Source: Trichinella spiralis (Eukaryota; Nematoda; Enoplea; Trichinellida; Trichinellidae). From it: a stretch of 48,530 bases of DNA. The stretch is from contig CM012955.1 in NCBI GenBank assembly GCA_000181795.3, positions 11,193,376 through 11,241,905 on the forward strand, in the 5' to 3' direction. The translations under genes were made by a program, and so were the position numbers. The notes beneath the pieces are model-generated. The model searched no databases and was not told the DNA's origin. It worked only from the letters and a program-made list of their open reading frames with translations. This document shows positions 37,588-48,474 of this stretch, piece by piece; positions within the stretch are counted from its first letter, which is position 1; each line of letters opens with the position of its first letter.

Positions 37588-38024
37588 CCGATGACCACCG
37601 ACCAACCAGTGATGATGATGCGAGCGGCTTCAACATTATCTTCGAGCCCTTTGTAACTGGCCTTTGGCAAATATTCTTAATCTTTTCCTCTCTTCTCTTA
37701 TCTCTTTTTAATATCTCTCTACCTATCTATTTATTTTATCTCTCTATCTCAACAATCATCACCATCAACTCTAACTTGCGCTACATTTTGTTTGTCATTT
37801 ATCCAATTCGAATTGACGAAAAGCAATATATACATTATACACAATATATTTTCATCCATTCATATATATATATATATGTATATTCGTCATTTATTTTTTA
37901 CTTTTCTTATGCATGCCAGTTTATCCAGTGAAATGACGAAAATTTCTATAAAAAAATGGCTACATTTTTTTTTGTATTTTTTAACCATCACCAAGAGAAA
38001 TATATGTGTAGCCGCCAGTGGATG

Positions 38025-38030
38025 AATAAA
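38025..38030 (+). terminator. Candidate RME-8 polyadenylation signal
   Basis: GATGAATAAAG in the 3' flank, 438 nt after the stop. A second AATAAA at 38199-38204 is an alternative. Confidence 0.35.
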
Positions 38031-38159
38031 GTTTTCAAAATGTCCAAATAAATATAAATATAAATATATATATATGTATATGTATTACACACGCGTATAG
38101 TATAATGATAAGAGTCGCAGTAGTGGTCGTAATGCGAGGTCAAGTAATAGAGAAAGTAA

Positions 38160-38181
38160 TATGATGATGATGATGATGATG
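38160..38181. repeat. (ATG)n microsatellite
   Basis: Seven ATG units between the RME-8 and HD-PTP stops. Confidence 0.9.
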
Positions 38182-38330
38182 AATGGATAGACATAAGAAA
38201 TAAATATTAGAAGAATACCGTACGTAATTGGGTATGGAAAATAAACAGCATGCGTTGTGTCATTGTGTTCGTCATTCAGCAGAGCAAATCGAAGCAGCTG
38301 GCTAGCTGGTTTGGCTGGTCAGTCAAAAAA

Positions 38331-41300
38331 TTATTCTTCAGTCAAAGTTTCGTCCGAAGAATCGCTGTGGCATGCACATTTTGCACGGCAAGCTTTGCAC
38401 GGCATCGCGAATATTGCCAACGATTCCGCATTGACCAAGTGCAGCAAATGCGTCATCGACTGCTTTGTTTGGTTTTTCATGCGGTTCACGTTATAGCAGC
38501 ATCTGTGCTGTTCGTTTTCGCTGGCCGCCTGTTGCCCGTTACCCACTCCACTACAACTCGGTCCTCCCAACTGCAAATCCAATGGGTCCGTGAGCGTATA
38601 CTTCGACATCTTCTCTTCCAACTGCCGCAACTCCTCATTAAATTCCTTGTCGTCATCGCTGTTATACTCAATCGATGATACATCACTGTTGTTGTCCTCT
38701 GTTTCTTCTTGTTCATTTTCATTCTGTTCAGTTTCTTCTTCATCAAAATCACCGTTCTCTTCTGAAATAAACAGATTCGAATAATAAAATACTGAAACAA
38801 CAGCAACATGCATCATCAGTTGGCTCACGAGATTCGCATATATTCTTCAATAAAGTCAAAACAACCATATAGCAAGTGTACAAATCTTGCTTGGAAGTAA
38901 TACAGTTGTTACGCCACATGCACAATCGTTCCGGCATTTCATCGATCGGTGGCAGCGGCTTACCAGCCATAATTTCGCAGCACGCAGACAAGCAAATGCT
39001 GAAAATTCCAGATCGACTGGAGCCATACAAGCTCACAGCAACCACTGAACTGCGATTCTGTTTTTGAAGCAGAAAATAACGTCGAACCTGGAGCACAAAT
39101 TTAACAAATCCGTCCACATCAGTCAGCTCACTCCTGAAAACAAATAAATTAAACAATTATTTGAACAAAAAATAAAAAAAAAAGATAAAGAAAGCAGACG
39201 AAAATTTTCAATCAAAACTTCTTACTTGTCCTGCCATCCGTCAAAATGCAAGCATTTGAAACTGTAACTGTGATTTGGCTGAAACGAAAGAACAAAATCA
39301 AAAAAAAAAAAGAAAAAGCTGAAACGAGTTTGCGATTTTCATCATTTCAACTCACATCCCGAAGTTCTTCCATAACAATAGTGCTCTCGGTCCAAGCACC
39401 GAAATTTTCCTTGCTTGAAATTGAAATCGAAAATTGAGCTGTCTTCAATTTGGCATTTTCTCTTGGCATAAAATTTTTCGCGTTGCACTTAAAAACAAAA
39501 TCAAATAAAAAAAAACAACTTTTGTGTGCAAAGTTCAATTAAAATATTTTATATTATTACATCTCGGCTGTCGAAAATCATACAGAGCAGTTCAATTTTG
39601 TTTTCGAATAGCATACACCAAAAACTCGAGACCGCAGGTTTTGTAGGAATCTGAGCTATGTAAAAGACCGGACCGTATTCGCACAGTTTCTGAACAAAAA
39701 AATCAAAGAAAATTTTTTTCGCATCAAATAAAAAAAACAGAAAGTAACACGACGTCCCGCTACTTACTCCAATCAAAGAAGCGTTGACGTAGTCTTGTTT
39801 GGGCGTCACCACCAGAATGCGACTGTCGTCGTCTAAAAAATAGACAAATAAAAGAAGAATGATATCTGAAATTAACAATTCGAATTTTCTTCTCACATGG
39901 CAACATAGTCGAATTTCGATTCATCGATGTGAATTTCTTCGCCTCAGAAATGACGTGTTTTTGGGCTTCCTCGTTGCACTTGCGCTGAACTTCCTGCAAA
40001 TGCAAATGCAAATAATAATAATAATAATGATAATCGAATGCCCAAAAACAAAAATAGTCGAACATATTTAATAAAGCGAAATAAAGAAAAAAAAAATTTT
40101 TCTGAGCTTCCACATACCTGCCATTCCAAATCCAATTTGGTCATGCCGTTCGACGTCACAGTTTCCAACGAGCCCACCAATTCCTTGAGATTTTCCAAGT
40201 AGATTTTCAGCTTGTCCAAGTCAAGTTTCGGCTTCAACGTGGCCGTTCTTTCCACACCCTTGCAGCACAATTTTTGCTTCAACACTTCAAAACTGCAAAC
40301 CTTTTCACCAGCTCGACGTTGTTGCTGAAGCGATTTCAAAGACAAACTGCCACGTCTCGTATTCTTCATTTCCACATCCGAAGTCCACCTCCCTGAACAT
40401 TGTTTTTTTTTACAGAAAAAAAGTATGAAATGTATAAAAAAAAATAATTTTGCATCAAATTCGTATAATAAAGTTATTAACAATATGAATAAGAAGCACA
40501 GCTAACTGCTGTCACCTGTAATTGACTCGTGTTCACTAGCCGTTGACTCACCATCACCGGTTGTTCCGAACTCAGTTTCGGTATTGGTCATCGTACCAAA
40601 GCCTCTTCCTAATAAAACTGAACAACAGCACAAATATACACACACACACAGAAAAGTAGTGGTCATGTGTGTATAAATTAAATTAATTCATTGCACACTT
40701 ACCATCGTCATCAACTAACAGAGGCATGTCTGAACGAAGACAATCCGTTATGTTAATACAACAGGGGGTATCTTAAAAATAAAAAAACACAAACATGCTT
40801 TATTAATCAACGGAATAATGATGATGTTGTTCAACTGCTCTACCGTCGGCTTTGATGTTCTTGTAACCGCAAGTGGCCCCGATTTCAAGTTGCTCGATTC
40901 TCCTGAGCGATTCATTCAGCAGAAAGTGAAGCCGCGCGTAAAATCGTTCACCTTCATCAACTTTGGATTCCATCGTTTTTATCGACTTGCAACATTCAAC
41001 CATCGATTTGAAACGTCTAGTAATGCTGAAATAAATAAATAAATAAATAAATAAATAAACAAGAGAAAAAAAAGAAAACAACAAAACAAACAAATACCTT
41101 TCGTTGCAACGAAGAGCGTGCTCTTTGATCGGTTTGAAATTGCGTTCCAAAGATGTAATTTGTTTAAAAATTTTCTCGTGCGTAGCGAAACTGCTCTTCA
41201 AAAACTGACAAACGCCGTTGTATTTGGCCAATTCCTTATCGAAAAATCTTCCCTGAAAAAGAACAATTCAAAAAATGAAAATTCAACAACGCTGAGCAGG

Positions 41301-44300
41301 GAAGAGAAAGTTGTTTTACGTGGAATTCAATTTCGTCCAACATGTTCAACTTTTGAACAGGGTCCTCAGTTGCCATAGCTTTGCGCACTCCTCTCATCAC
41401 ACTCATGCGCTTGAAAAATATTGAAAAAGCGGTAGTCCGCAGTTCATTCATCTCACGTCCAACTTCTGTACTGCCTGAAAAGAAAAATTCTTTTTTTCTT
41501 GTAAAAATCTTCTCAAGATACAGACATGCACAGCAACAATTGTATTGTTCGCTTTGGTGTAAACAACAATAATAATTAATAAATTCACACACACATACAT
41601 GGATCGTACAAATCTGCGAAAATTGTCTCTGCTACACAATCCATCGATTTCTGCAACGTTTCCAGAACAAGCATTACCGATTTGTGGGCATTCGACAACT
41701 GATCGCCAGTCTCTTCGGCCTGTCGAAAAACATCTTGACATTTTGCCACCATTTTCTCTGTGCCGTTGAAATAATTGATAACCACTTTGAAATTGGATTT
41801 TCTCTGAAAACCGATGCAAATTTACACCAGGAAATGTAAACAACATCATCTTTATACTTGATGCTTTTTTATATTTCCACGAAAATCTTTCAGCCGTTTG
41901 ACCACGTCGATAAGTTTCGTTCTAGCCGACAAACGCACGGAGTGCAAATCTGCACAATTTAAAAATTTACAATTACCACCTTTTGTGCAAATGCATAAAT
42001 TTCAACAAAAAAAATTACGGTTCAAAATTCCATCGAGACGTTCGACAAATTGGGGATTCGCTTTCAAAAGGTTCGACCAGTATGCAATATCGTCCGGAAC
42101 CTTGCGATCCACGTACATGTACACTTGCTCCAACTGGGTACTGCGCAACAGTGATCTACAAAAAGAGACAAAGCAAAATATTATTATGTAAAAATTTTGC
42201 ATATGTCAACAAAAGTGATGATCAGTGATTGGATCCGTGTCACGGATCAAAATCATCATCACACACACACACACACACACTCACTTGAATTGCCGATTGA
42301 GTTCATCGTGATGCATTATATATGGCTGAAGAGCTAGCGCTCGAATATTTCTTAAAAGAAATTCAATTCAAAATTGAAAAAAAAAAGAAAAACAGAAAAT
42401 ATTGTTCACCTGAAAACCGAAGCAACTCTTTGAACATACATGGTGCTGTTGTTAGTATTAATTTCAGTCGTCTGCTGCTGTTCAAACAACGACATTGGTC
42501 CAACCGCCAACACCGCTATCAAATATCATCACAAAACAGAATTATAATTATATCAGTCATTTCAATCAGTCAAATCCAATTACCCATGCATGGATTAAGT
42601 TCTACGCGAGCGATCTCCTTTTCGGATATACCATAATAACGTGTCGACGACAATCTGCAATTGAAATTCAAATTTTATCAATTTAAAACGCACATTAAAC
42701 ATAAATAAATTTTCTCCTTTTCACAACCAACAAAAATACATACTTCCGATCAACCACTCTGAGCAGGCGATCGGTGATGAGCAGAAATTGTTCCGGCAGT
42801 TGCGCAAATTTACTTTCTATTCCGCTCAGACCCTCCTTCGCCAAACGCAGTCGAGCAATAACTTCGTCACGACGTCCCTCCTTGAAAGCGACGTTGCTCA
42901 AGCTCAGATGCAAAAGTGCCGTAAAGTAAGTTCTCTTCAAGTCGATCAACTGTCGCAAGATCTATATGCAAAATAAAAAAAACACAATAAACCGAATAAT
43001 GAGATACACACCCATGATCAATTGATCAGTGTAAAAATGTAAATATGGAAACTTACCGTCACTTCATTCGCAGGAACAGCTTCCACAGTTTGCATCGCGT
43101 CTAACGAAGTATCGCATGCATTGTAATCCTGAATTACCTGCATGACGAATTCGGAGATGTATTTTTCGTCGATTCCATCCAACATCGACCTCTCGACCAT
43201 ACATTCCTGGGCCTGCGCCTGAAAAATTGAGCAAACACCAATTAACCACAGAAAAAACAACGCATCGAAATGAAATTAAATCACAGAAAGAAATACAATA
43301 GTAATAATAATAATAATAAAACCCGTTATTCTTACAAGCATAAATTTATATCGGAAAGAAATAACTGGAGCCGAAAAGTCATTGTTATAACGCGCCATTT
43401 CAGAATGCTTTCCTCGCAACTGCTCTAAGATTCCACTCGCAAATTGAAAAAATGTTGCAGCCAATTGCATATCCTTAAAAAAAATCAAATCAAACATTTC
43501 AAACTCATCACATATCAGCAAAATAAAGCCCAATAAAATAAAATATACCATAGACGTCGCACGATTAAGACGAGCAGCTAAAAATGAATATGAAGAAGCG
43601 ACGTTGTGCAAAACGCTCGCCATCTCAAAGTCTATTTGATTAATCGCAGGAGATGGACCGTTGCGGAACGAGTCAATCCTGAAAATGGAAAAAATTATAA
43701 GCATCGCACAAAATAAAAAAATTTTTTTTCAACATTTCAATGTGCTTCATCAGAAGAACGGTCGTGATGATACCTACCAAGAAAACAATAAATTTTGACG
43801 TTCTTTTTCGCTAATCGAATTCAACTTATCTTTCAAAAACATCAGCCGAATATAATAAGCTGCATTTTGTCTTATTTCCCTTAATGTACTTTGCACCACA
43901 ATCTACAAAAACAAATATATATATATATACATGTGAATTTAATCTACACAATTTCCTCACGCACATCTGTCGTCACATTTAATTTTAAAAAAATCTTTTT
44001 TTTATTAAGACAATACAAAAAGAATGTATTATTAATATTTTTAAATACAACAGATAAAGTTAAAATTGATGTTGTAAATGTTCTACTGAAGAAAAAAAAA
44101 ACCATCTCAACATTAAATTCAGCTAAATGATAAATTAACACCTACTTCCATATTACAGTGTACAGCAATTACAGTATCAGCAGATATTTTACATTAAATG
44201 ATAGTAGAAAAACAAATACCATTTCACTAAAATCTCATCCAAATAACAAACTTTGAAAAAAAATTTTCACCACTGTTACTGTGGCGGTTGTATATGACAA

Positions 44301-44974
44301 TCTGTAAACTATGCAACGTAATTTCAAACATATTCAAATAAGCTTGAAAAATTGTCGCACATTTAATAATTTTTACGTCTGTAATCTTGTATCAAAATTG
44401 AAATTAAAATAAACACGGAATATTCGCTTTTAAAATTAATTATTAATTTATACAGAAAACAAATTTATTATCAAAAGATTGCGACAATCCACATTTCGTA
44501 ACTACTAATGTGGCAAAATTTCCTCAAACAAAACATCATATTAGTAATAATTACAGGAAATATAATTCATTAATTAAAAACTAAACACCTGACCTAGCTT
44601 GATTAAAAATTAAAAAAAAAAGGAATTTTTCAAAAAATTCAAATATGAGAAGTTTGTCACTCACACTTGTCCCTGCGTCACATGTGTCAGAAATCAACAT
44701 GTTCTCTATATGCTCATCAATGTCAGCTTGGAACGAACTGGACATTAGCTGAAAGAAATAGTTGAAAATTAAAAACAAATTCAAAATTGTCGATAAAAAG
44801 CATTATTACGGATTTCATATTAGCAGTGGTGCGGTTAGAATTTTTACAAGTTCTCGCCCTTATAGCTGCAAATGGAACCCGGTAAAGGGGCTGATAGTCG
44901 TCTGGAAAAGAGCGCGGTCGGATTTCCATAAGTTTCAATCGGCTGTGAATTGACTGTTCGATATTCAGTTCCAT
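38331..44974 (-). CDS. PTPN23: HD-PTP (PTPN23/myopic)-like BRO1-phosphatase-fold protein, 1265 aa, 26 exons, catalytic Cys replaced
   Basis: HD-PTP is an ALIX-family ESCRT adaptor that sorts receptors into multivesicular bodies. Exons: 44810-44974, 44665-44748, 43778-43902, 43549-43678, 43336-43473, 43057-43218, 42744-42961, 42584-42654, 42410-42515, 42285-42350, 42019-42155, 41858-41949, 41599-41803, 41320-41474, 41098-41252, 40844-41025, 40703-40729, 40516-40608, 40118-40392, 39897-39993, 39768-39832, 39561-39689, 39356-39487, 39226-39278, 38829-39133, 38331-38761 (3798 nt, in frame). BRO1 spans about 56-400, with LLFSWIDSF near 120-130 and AQAQECMVERSMLD at about 215-228. The coiled-coil V region runs to about 730, including VDEGERFYARL. 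The PTP fold spans about 840-1120: LPYDDSR, QDYVNASLIG (907-916) and a WQD in the WPD-loop place (1018-1020). The signature reads VSLYGSSRSG, so Ser1055 replaces the nucleophilic Cys while Arg1061 stays. The human Pro-rich region between V domain and PTP is replaced by about 90 Ser/Thr/acidic residues. The tail is acidic, then Cys-rich. The first exon does not match the family, so the N-terminus is least certain; an in-frame TGA precedes its Met. Confidence 0.9.
41029..41060 (-). repeat. (AAAT)n microsatellite abutting an HD-PTP splice acceptor
   Basis: Read on the minus strand, the (TTTA)n run leads straight into TTTCAG before the exon ending at 41025, so it supplies the pyrimidine tract. 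Confidence 0.85.
42260..42280. repeat. (AC)n microsatellite in an HD-PTP intron
   Basis: About ten AC units just downstream of the donor at 42284 on the minus strand. Confidence 0.9.
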
Positions 44975-47900
44975 TTTTTTTCAATCAAAAACTAAATGGA
45001 ACAATACGTGAAAATAAACAAAAAAAATTAATAAAGTACGTTTGTAAATGCGAACGCTGCAAGCAAACGGGCAAGCAAGCAAGCAGCGTGCGTGTACAGC
45101 ACCACGACCGGCGCTGAGTGAAGAGAGTATTTTTGAACTCAACCGCAACTTCTTTTCCCTTTTCACCCCTCAAATCACCACCACCAAAACGACAGCCAAC
45201 TACAACCCCGTACAATAAGAAGGAGCTGAAAAACAATGCGACGTCATTACAGTACGAAATAAGTAGGCATCTGAATTTTAGCTAATAGATTGAACAATGC
45301 AACCACCTGCAAATCATTAGTTTAAATTTAACAAAAGAAAATTTCAAAACACGTCATCAACACGGAATAGCAAAAAAAATAATATTAAATAACTAGAAAA
45401 GCAACAACAAAGGGCATGTTTTACAGATTGAGTTGAATTTAACAGAGGAATAATTTAATCAGAGAATTTTCGAAAAAAATATGTTCATAAATTTCAAATT
45501 TCACCTATCAATTGAGTGAAAATTAAAAATTGGAAAAATTCACTCCCGTCCATTTGTGCGATGTGCTCGATAATTTTTGTATTTGTTATTTTCGTTTTTA
45601 ACGTCGACATTCAACACCCGGAAGTTTTATTGATATTGTTATTATTATTAACTTTTGTCGTTGTCATTCGCTTTCAAAAGAAGAAAAAATTGCTCAAAAT
45701 ATGGTAAAAAATTTTTGAAAAATGTTTCATTTTGTACAACGAAAATCAATAACGACGGAGAAAACAAAAACAAAGCAAGAATGTGCAATGGAAAAAAACT
45801 GCTCGTATTCAGCTTCAACGGCCCGGTGTGAAATGAAAATCAAGCTTCATTTTCGTTAAAATGTTGTTCAAATTTTACAAAATTTTAAAATTTAATGTTA
45901 AAAATAAAATTGAATAAAATCAGCCGAGGGTTTACTGAAAGAACAAGTGCTCAAAACGCAACATCGTTGAGAGAAAAATAAAACAATTGCTGAACAAGAG
46001 CCGTCGTCGTTTGGTGTTCGGCAACGTGGTATGGTTTTTTTTAACAACTGAAGCTGCGCAAATTGAACAACAATTGAAGAGAAGCACAACTACAAAAATA
46101 AGCACGCAGTCGACCGACCGATGTTTAAATTACTACAATGAGTTTTGTTTGTGGAGAAATTTTTCAAATCACTACCGTATTACGACAATTTTACAAACTT
46201 CAAATTAATGAATGGTGGAATTTTTTACAGTAGATTTTTTTTCACTTCAAACTAAACATAATTTTTTCAATTTACCAACTGACTAACAGGAAAAGTGCAA
46301 AAAAAGAATCTGTTCGCTAAGGGCAAAGGGAATTTGTGTTTTTTCCAACTTACTTTTTAGAAGCGGTTGAAGTTGAAGAATTTATATATAAAACAGCGTT
46401 TGGATGAATAGCAGCGAAGTGTGTGTGTCGAAAACAACTAGAATAATACGATTCAGTCGCGAACTGAAGCTTAAAACAGACAAACAGACAGACCGACCGA
46501 CCGAGAAGATAAGAATCGAGAAAAGCCGGATACGTTGGCGATTTTATACTTGACGTTCGATTGTTATTGGCTTTCCGGTTTGATTGGTCAATAGCGTTCC
46601 AATGTACGACTGAAACTGATGAGAAAAATTCTTTTTTATTTTTACCGGCCTCCACGGATCATCAGTTGATAATTTGTTAAATTTCTAATGGTTGCAATGA
46701 TTCATTTTTCAAACTTTTTTTTTCAAACGTCAGCATTGCAATTTTAAAATTTCCATTAAAACAACTCAATATTTCGACTGAATTTTTATAAATATGTTGT
46801 TGCTTTTTTTTTTCTTCAATCAAACATACAAACTAATACTATCAGAAAAAGAATGTCAAGAATGAAAACAGAATGGCGCGAACGAATTCGATTCGGCGGC
46901 GAAAAATAATCCACCTCGCAGGTGGGAAATTCAAATTCGTCGTCACTTGACCTGAATTTGGTGGAAAATGAAAAGAAAACGATAAATCGTAGTATTTGAG
47001 CTCGTCGTTTCCACGCGGCGATTTTTCCAACGCAAATTGTACACAAGTACGAGTTGACGACGGTTGAACAAAGCTGTTGCTCAACTGTGGACATCAATCA
47101 TACGAACATACACAACAATCAATACTGTGGGGGTGGGGTGAAAAGCGAAAAAAAAAGAAAATAAAGCGGATGAGTTGTTTTTTCAAAATTGTTTTATGCA
47201 AATTCGATTGAAATGTTCGCCTACTACTACTGTTGTTGTTGTTGTTGCAATTTGGTTTTTTCAAGCTGGTTCGTCGAGTTCAGTGGTCTGGTGAAAATGA
47301 CGAGTTCATCGTTTTCGATGGATTGAATTGAGAATTTTGAAGTTAAATTTTAATTCAAAAAAAAAAAATTTTTTTGTTAAAAAAAGAATGAGATTGAATA
47401 TTTTCATCAGATAAAAATGCAATTTGCACGAAATGGCAATTGTTGTTGTTGTTTCGTTGTACTGAACGCGTTCAGCTTTAGTTTAGCAGTTGTTTTTGAT
47501 CAATCAATCAACACAACTTTTTCCACTTGCCATTTCCAACAACCGTCCATCTTATCCTTATTATTATTTTATTCAAATTGAATAAAATTTTTCATCCACA
47601 ACAACGAACGGTTGTTCGTCGTTGAATTCTGGTTATTGTTTCAATTTGAAAAAATAAACAATCCTACTGTAGAACAAGTGAAAATTGCGAAATGGATATG
47701 TTGGGCTGACTTTTCGGCCGACGAAGAGAAAAATGGAAGAAGAAAGAAAAAGAATAAAAACCGGTTTTCCAATTTGTCGATAATCTTCGACGCGGCTGAA
47801 ATTTCGGTTGGGATGGAAAAGGGGAGAAAAAATTTTTTTTGCATTTTAATTGAAGAAAGTAAAAATTTGTATGGGAAACTTCCGGCAACTTTCTGGTTGG

Positions 47901-48114
47901 AAGAAAAAAAAAGAAAGCATTTTCCCCTTTTCTTCCCAACAGTTGAAACTTACAAATTTCAAATATATGAAAAGAAAAAAAGAAACACACAAATATACAC
48001 ACACGCGCACAGAAATGCGTGTGATGAAATAGAATATTGTGCGCTGTTTCTTTTTTATTTTTTACAATTGTAAGTAAAATTTGTTACGATGGTGAAAAAT
48101 TGGTAAATAGTTTT
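44975..48114. other. Upstream region of HD-PTP, no gene recognised
   Basis: About 3.1 kb without a recognisable coding gene. Patches of higher CpG/GC content (45045-45240, 45990-46020, 46480-46620, 46870-47070) contrast with the AT background. They may be promoter, 5' UTR or exons of an unrecognised gene. A (GCAA)n run occurs at about 45058-45085, and A/T homopolymers are common. Confidence 0.5.
46381..46587 (-). promoter_or_regulatory. Candidate promoter: two CCAAT boxes and a TATA-like element
   Basis: On the minus strand two CCAAT boxes (46583-46587 and 46566-46570, 17 nt apart) flank CCGGAAAG, an Ets-like site. About 175 nt downstream is TTTTATATATAAA (46381-46393). The TATA-like element is nearly symmetric. 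If real, this would start transcription toward HD-PTP about 1.4 kb before its ATG, implying a long or spliced 5' UTR. Confidence 0.25.
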
Positions 48115-48474
48115 TCACTTTCGCTGGGCCAACATTTCTTTGACAAGATTGAAAAATACCGGCCAAAACCCGCTATCTTGGTTCGAATGAGATGGTAATT
48201 TATGCGGAAATGCAGAAAGCGTTGGCGCTAGAGTTGAGCGCCGGCGTTGGCGCTGGGCATGAGCGCTGGAGTTGGGGCTGGGGCTGGCCGATGGCGTTGT
48301 CGCTGGGGCTGGCCGATGGCGTTGGCGCTGGGCTTGAGCGCTGGAGTTGGGGCTGGGGCAGGACGATTTGAATGTCGCTCTCCGTCTTTGATAGAATTTT
48401 TTGAGGCCGAGCATCGCAGACTGTTGCCTCAAGAGGGGTGAAATACTATGAAAGCGCGGGATCTTTATTATCAT
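48115..48474 (-). CDS. Hypothetical 119-aa ORF containing the minisatellite
   Basis: An uninterrupted ATG-to-stop frame. The N-terminus is basic (LKKFYQRRRATFK), the middle is a Ser/Pro/Ala/Gln/Arg repeat encoded by the 75-bp minisatellite (25 codons, so it keeps the frame) and the C-terminus reads DSGFWPVFFNLVKEMLAQRK. No family is recognised. It may be a real small gene, the end of a gene from beyond the window, or chance. The GC-rich repeat lowers stop frequency, which weakens the case. Confidence 0.25.
   Translation of the reverse strand: MIIKIPRFHSISPLLRQQSAMLGLKKFYQRRRATFKSSCPSPNSSAQAQRQRHRPAPATTPSASPSPNSSAHAQRQRRRSTLAPTLSAFPHKLPSHSNQDSGFWPVFFNLVKEMLAQRK
48236..48372. repeat. GC-rich minisatellite, ~75-bp unit, about two copies
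   Basis: The block GCGCTGGGCATGAGCGCTGG (48250) recurs at 48325 as GCGCTGGGCTTGAGCGCTGG, 75 nt later, with a shared GAGTTGGGGCTGGGGC continuation. Shorter GGCTGGCCGATGGCGTTG units repeat inside. Its GC content is far above the rest of the window. Confidence 0.8.

Larger units (their letters stand above)
37588..38330. other. Convergent 3' region shared by RME-8 and HD-PTP
   Basis: The two stops face each other 743 nt apart. The interval is low-complexity (CT-rich, TATATA at 37864-37878 and 38065-38077, (ATG)n at 38160-38181). Plus-strand AATAAA signals occur at 38025-38030 and 38199-38204, and a minus-strand AATAAA lies near 37890-37895. The 3' UTRs therefore probably overlap. Confidence 0.6.

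Noticed and set aside
40731-40760. Extra HD-PTP microexon after TTTTTAAG at about 40780
   Set aside because: The reading reaches a stop after a few codons, and direct joining of 40844 to 40729 keeps the frame without it.
44180-44580. Possible extra exon in the 762-nt HD-PTP intron (43903-44664)
   Set aside because: The phase-0 junction between the flanking exons gives an uninterrupted BRO1 alignment, and no open, splice-bounded segment was found.
45516-45707. Possible small two-helix membrane protein on the plus strand
   Set aside because: The frame begins at GTG. Its hydrophobicity comes from a TTATTATTATT stretch, and there is no homology or Kozak-like start.
47612-48073. 153-codon plus-strand frame rich in Lys and Glu
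   Set aside because: The Lys-rich composition follows from GAAAAA/AAGAAA purine runs. The opposite strand is open as well, and I see no domain.
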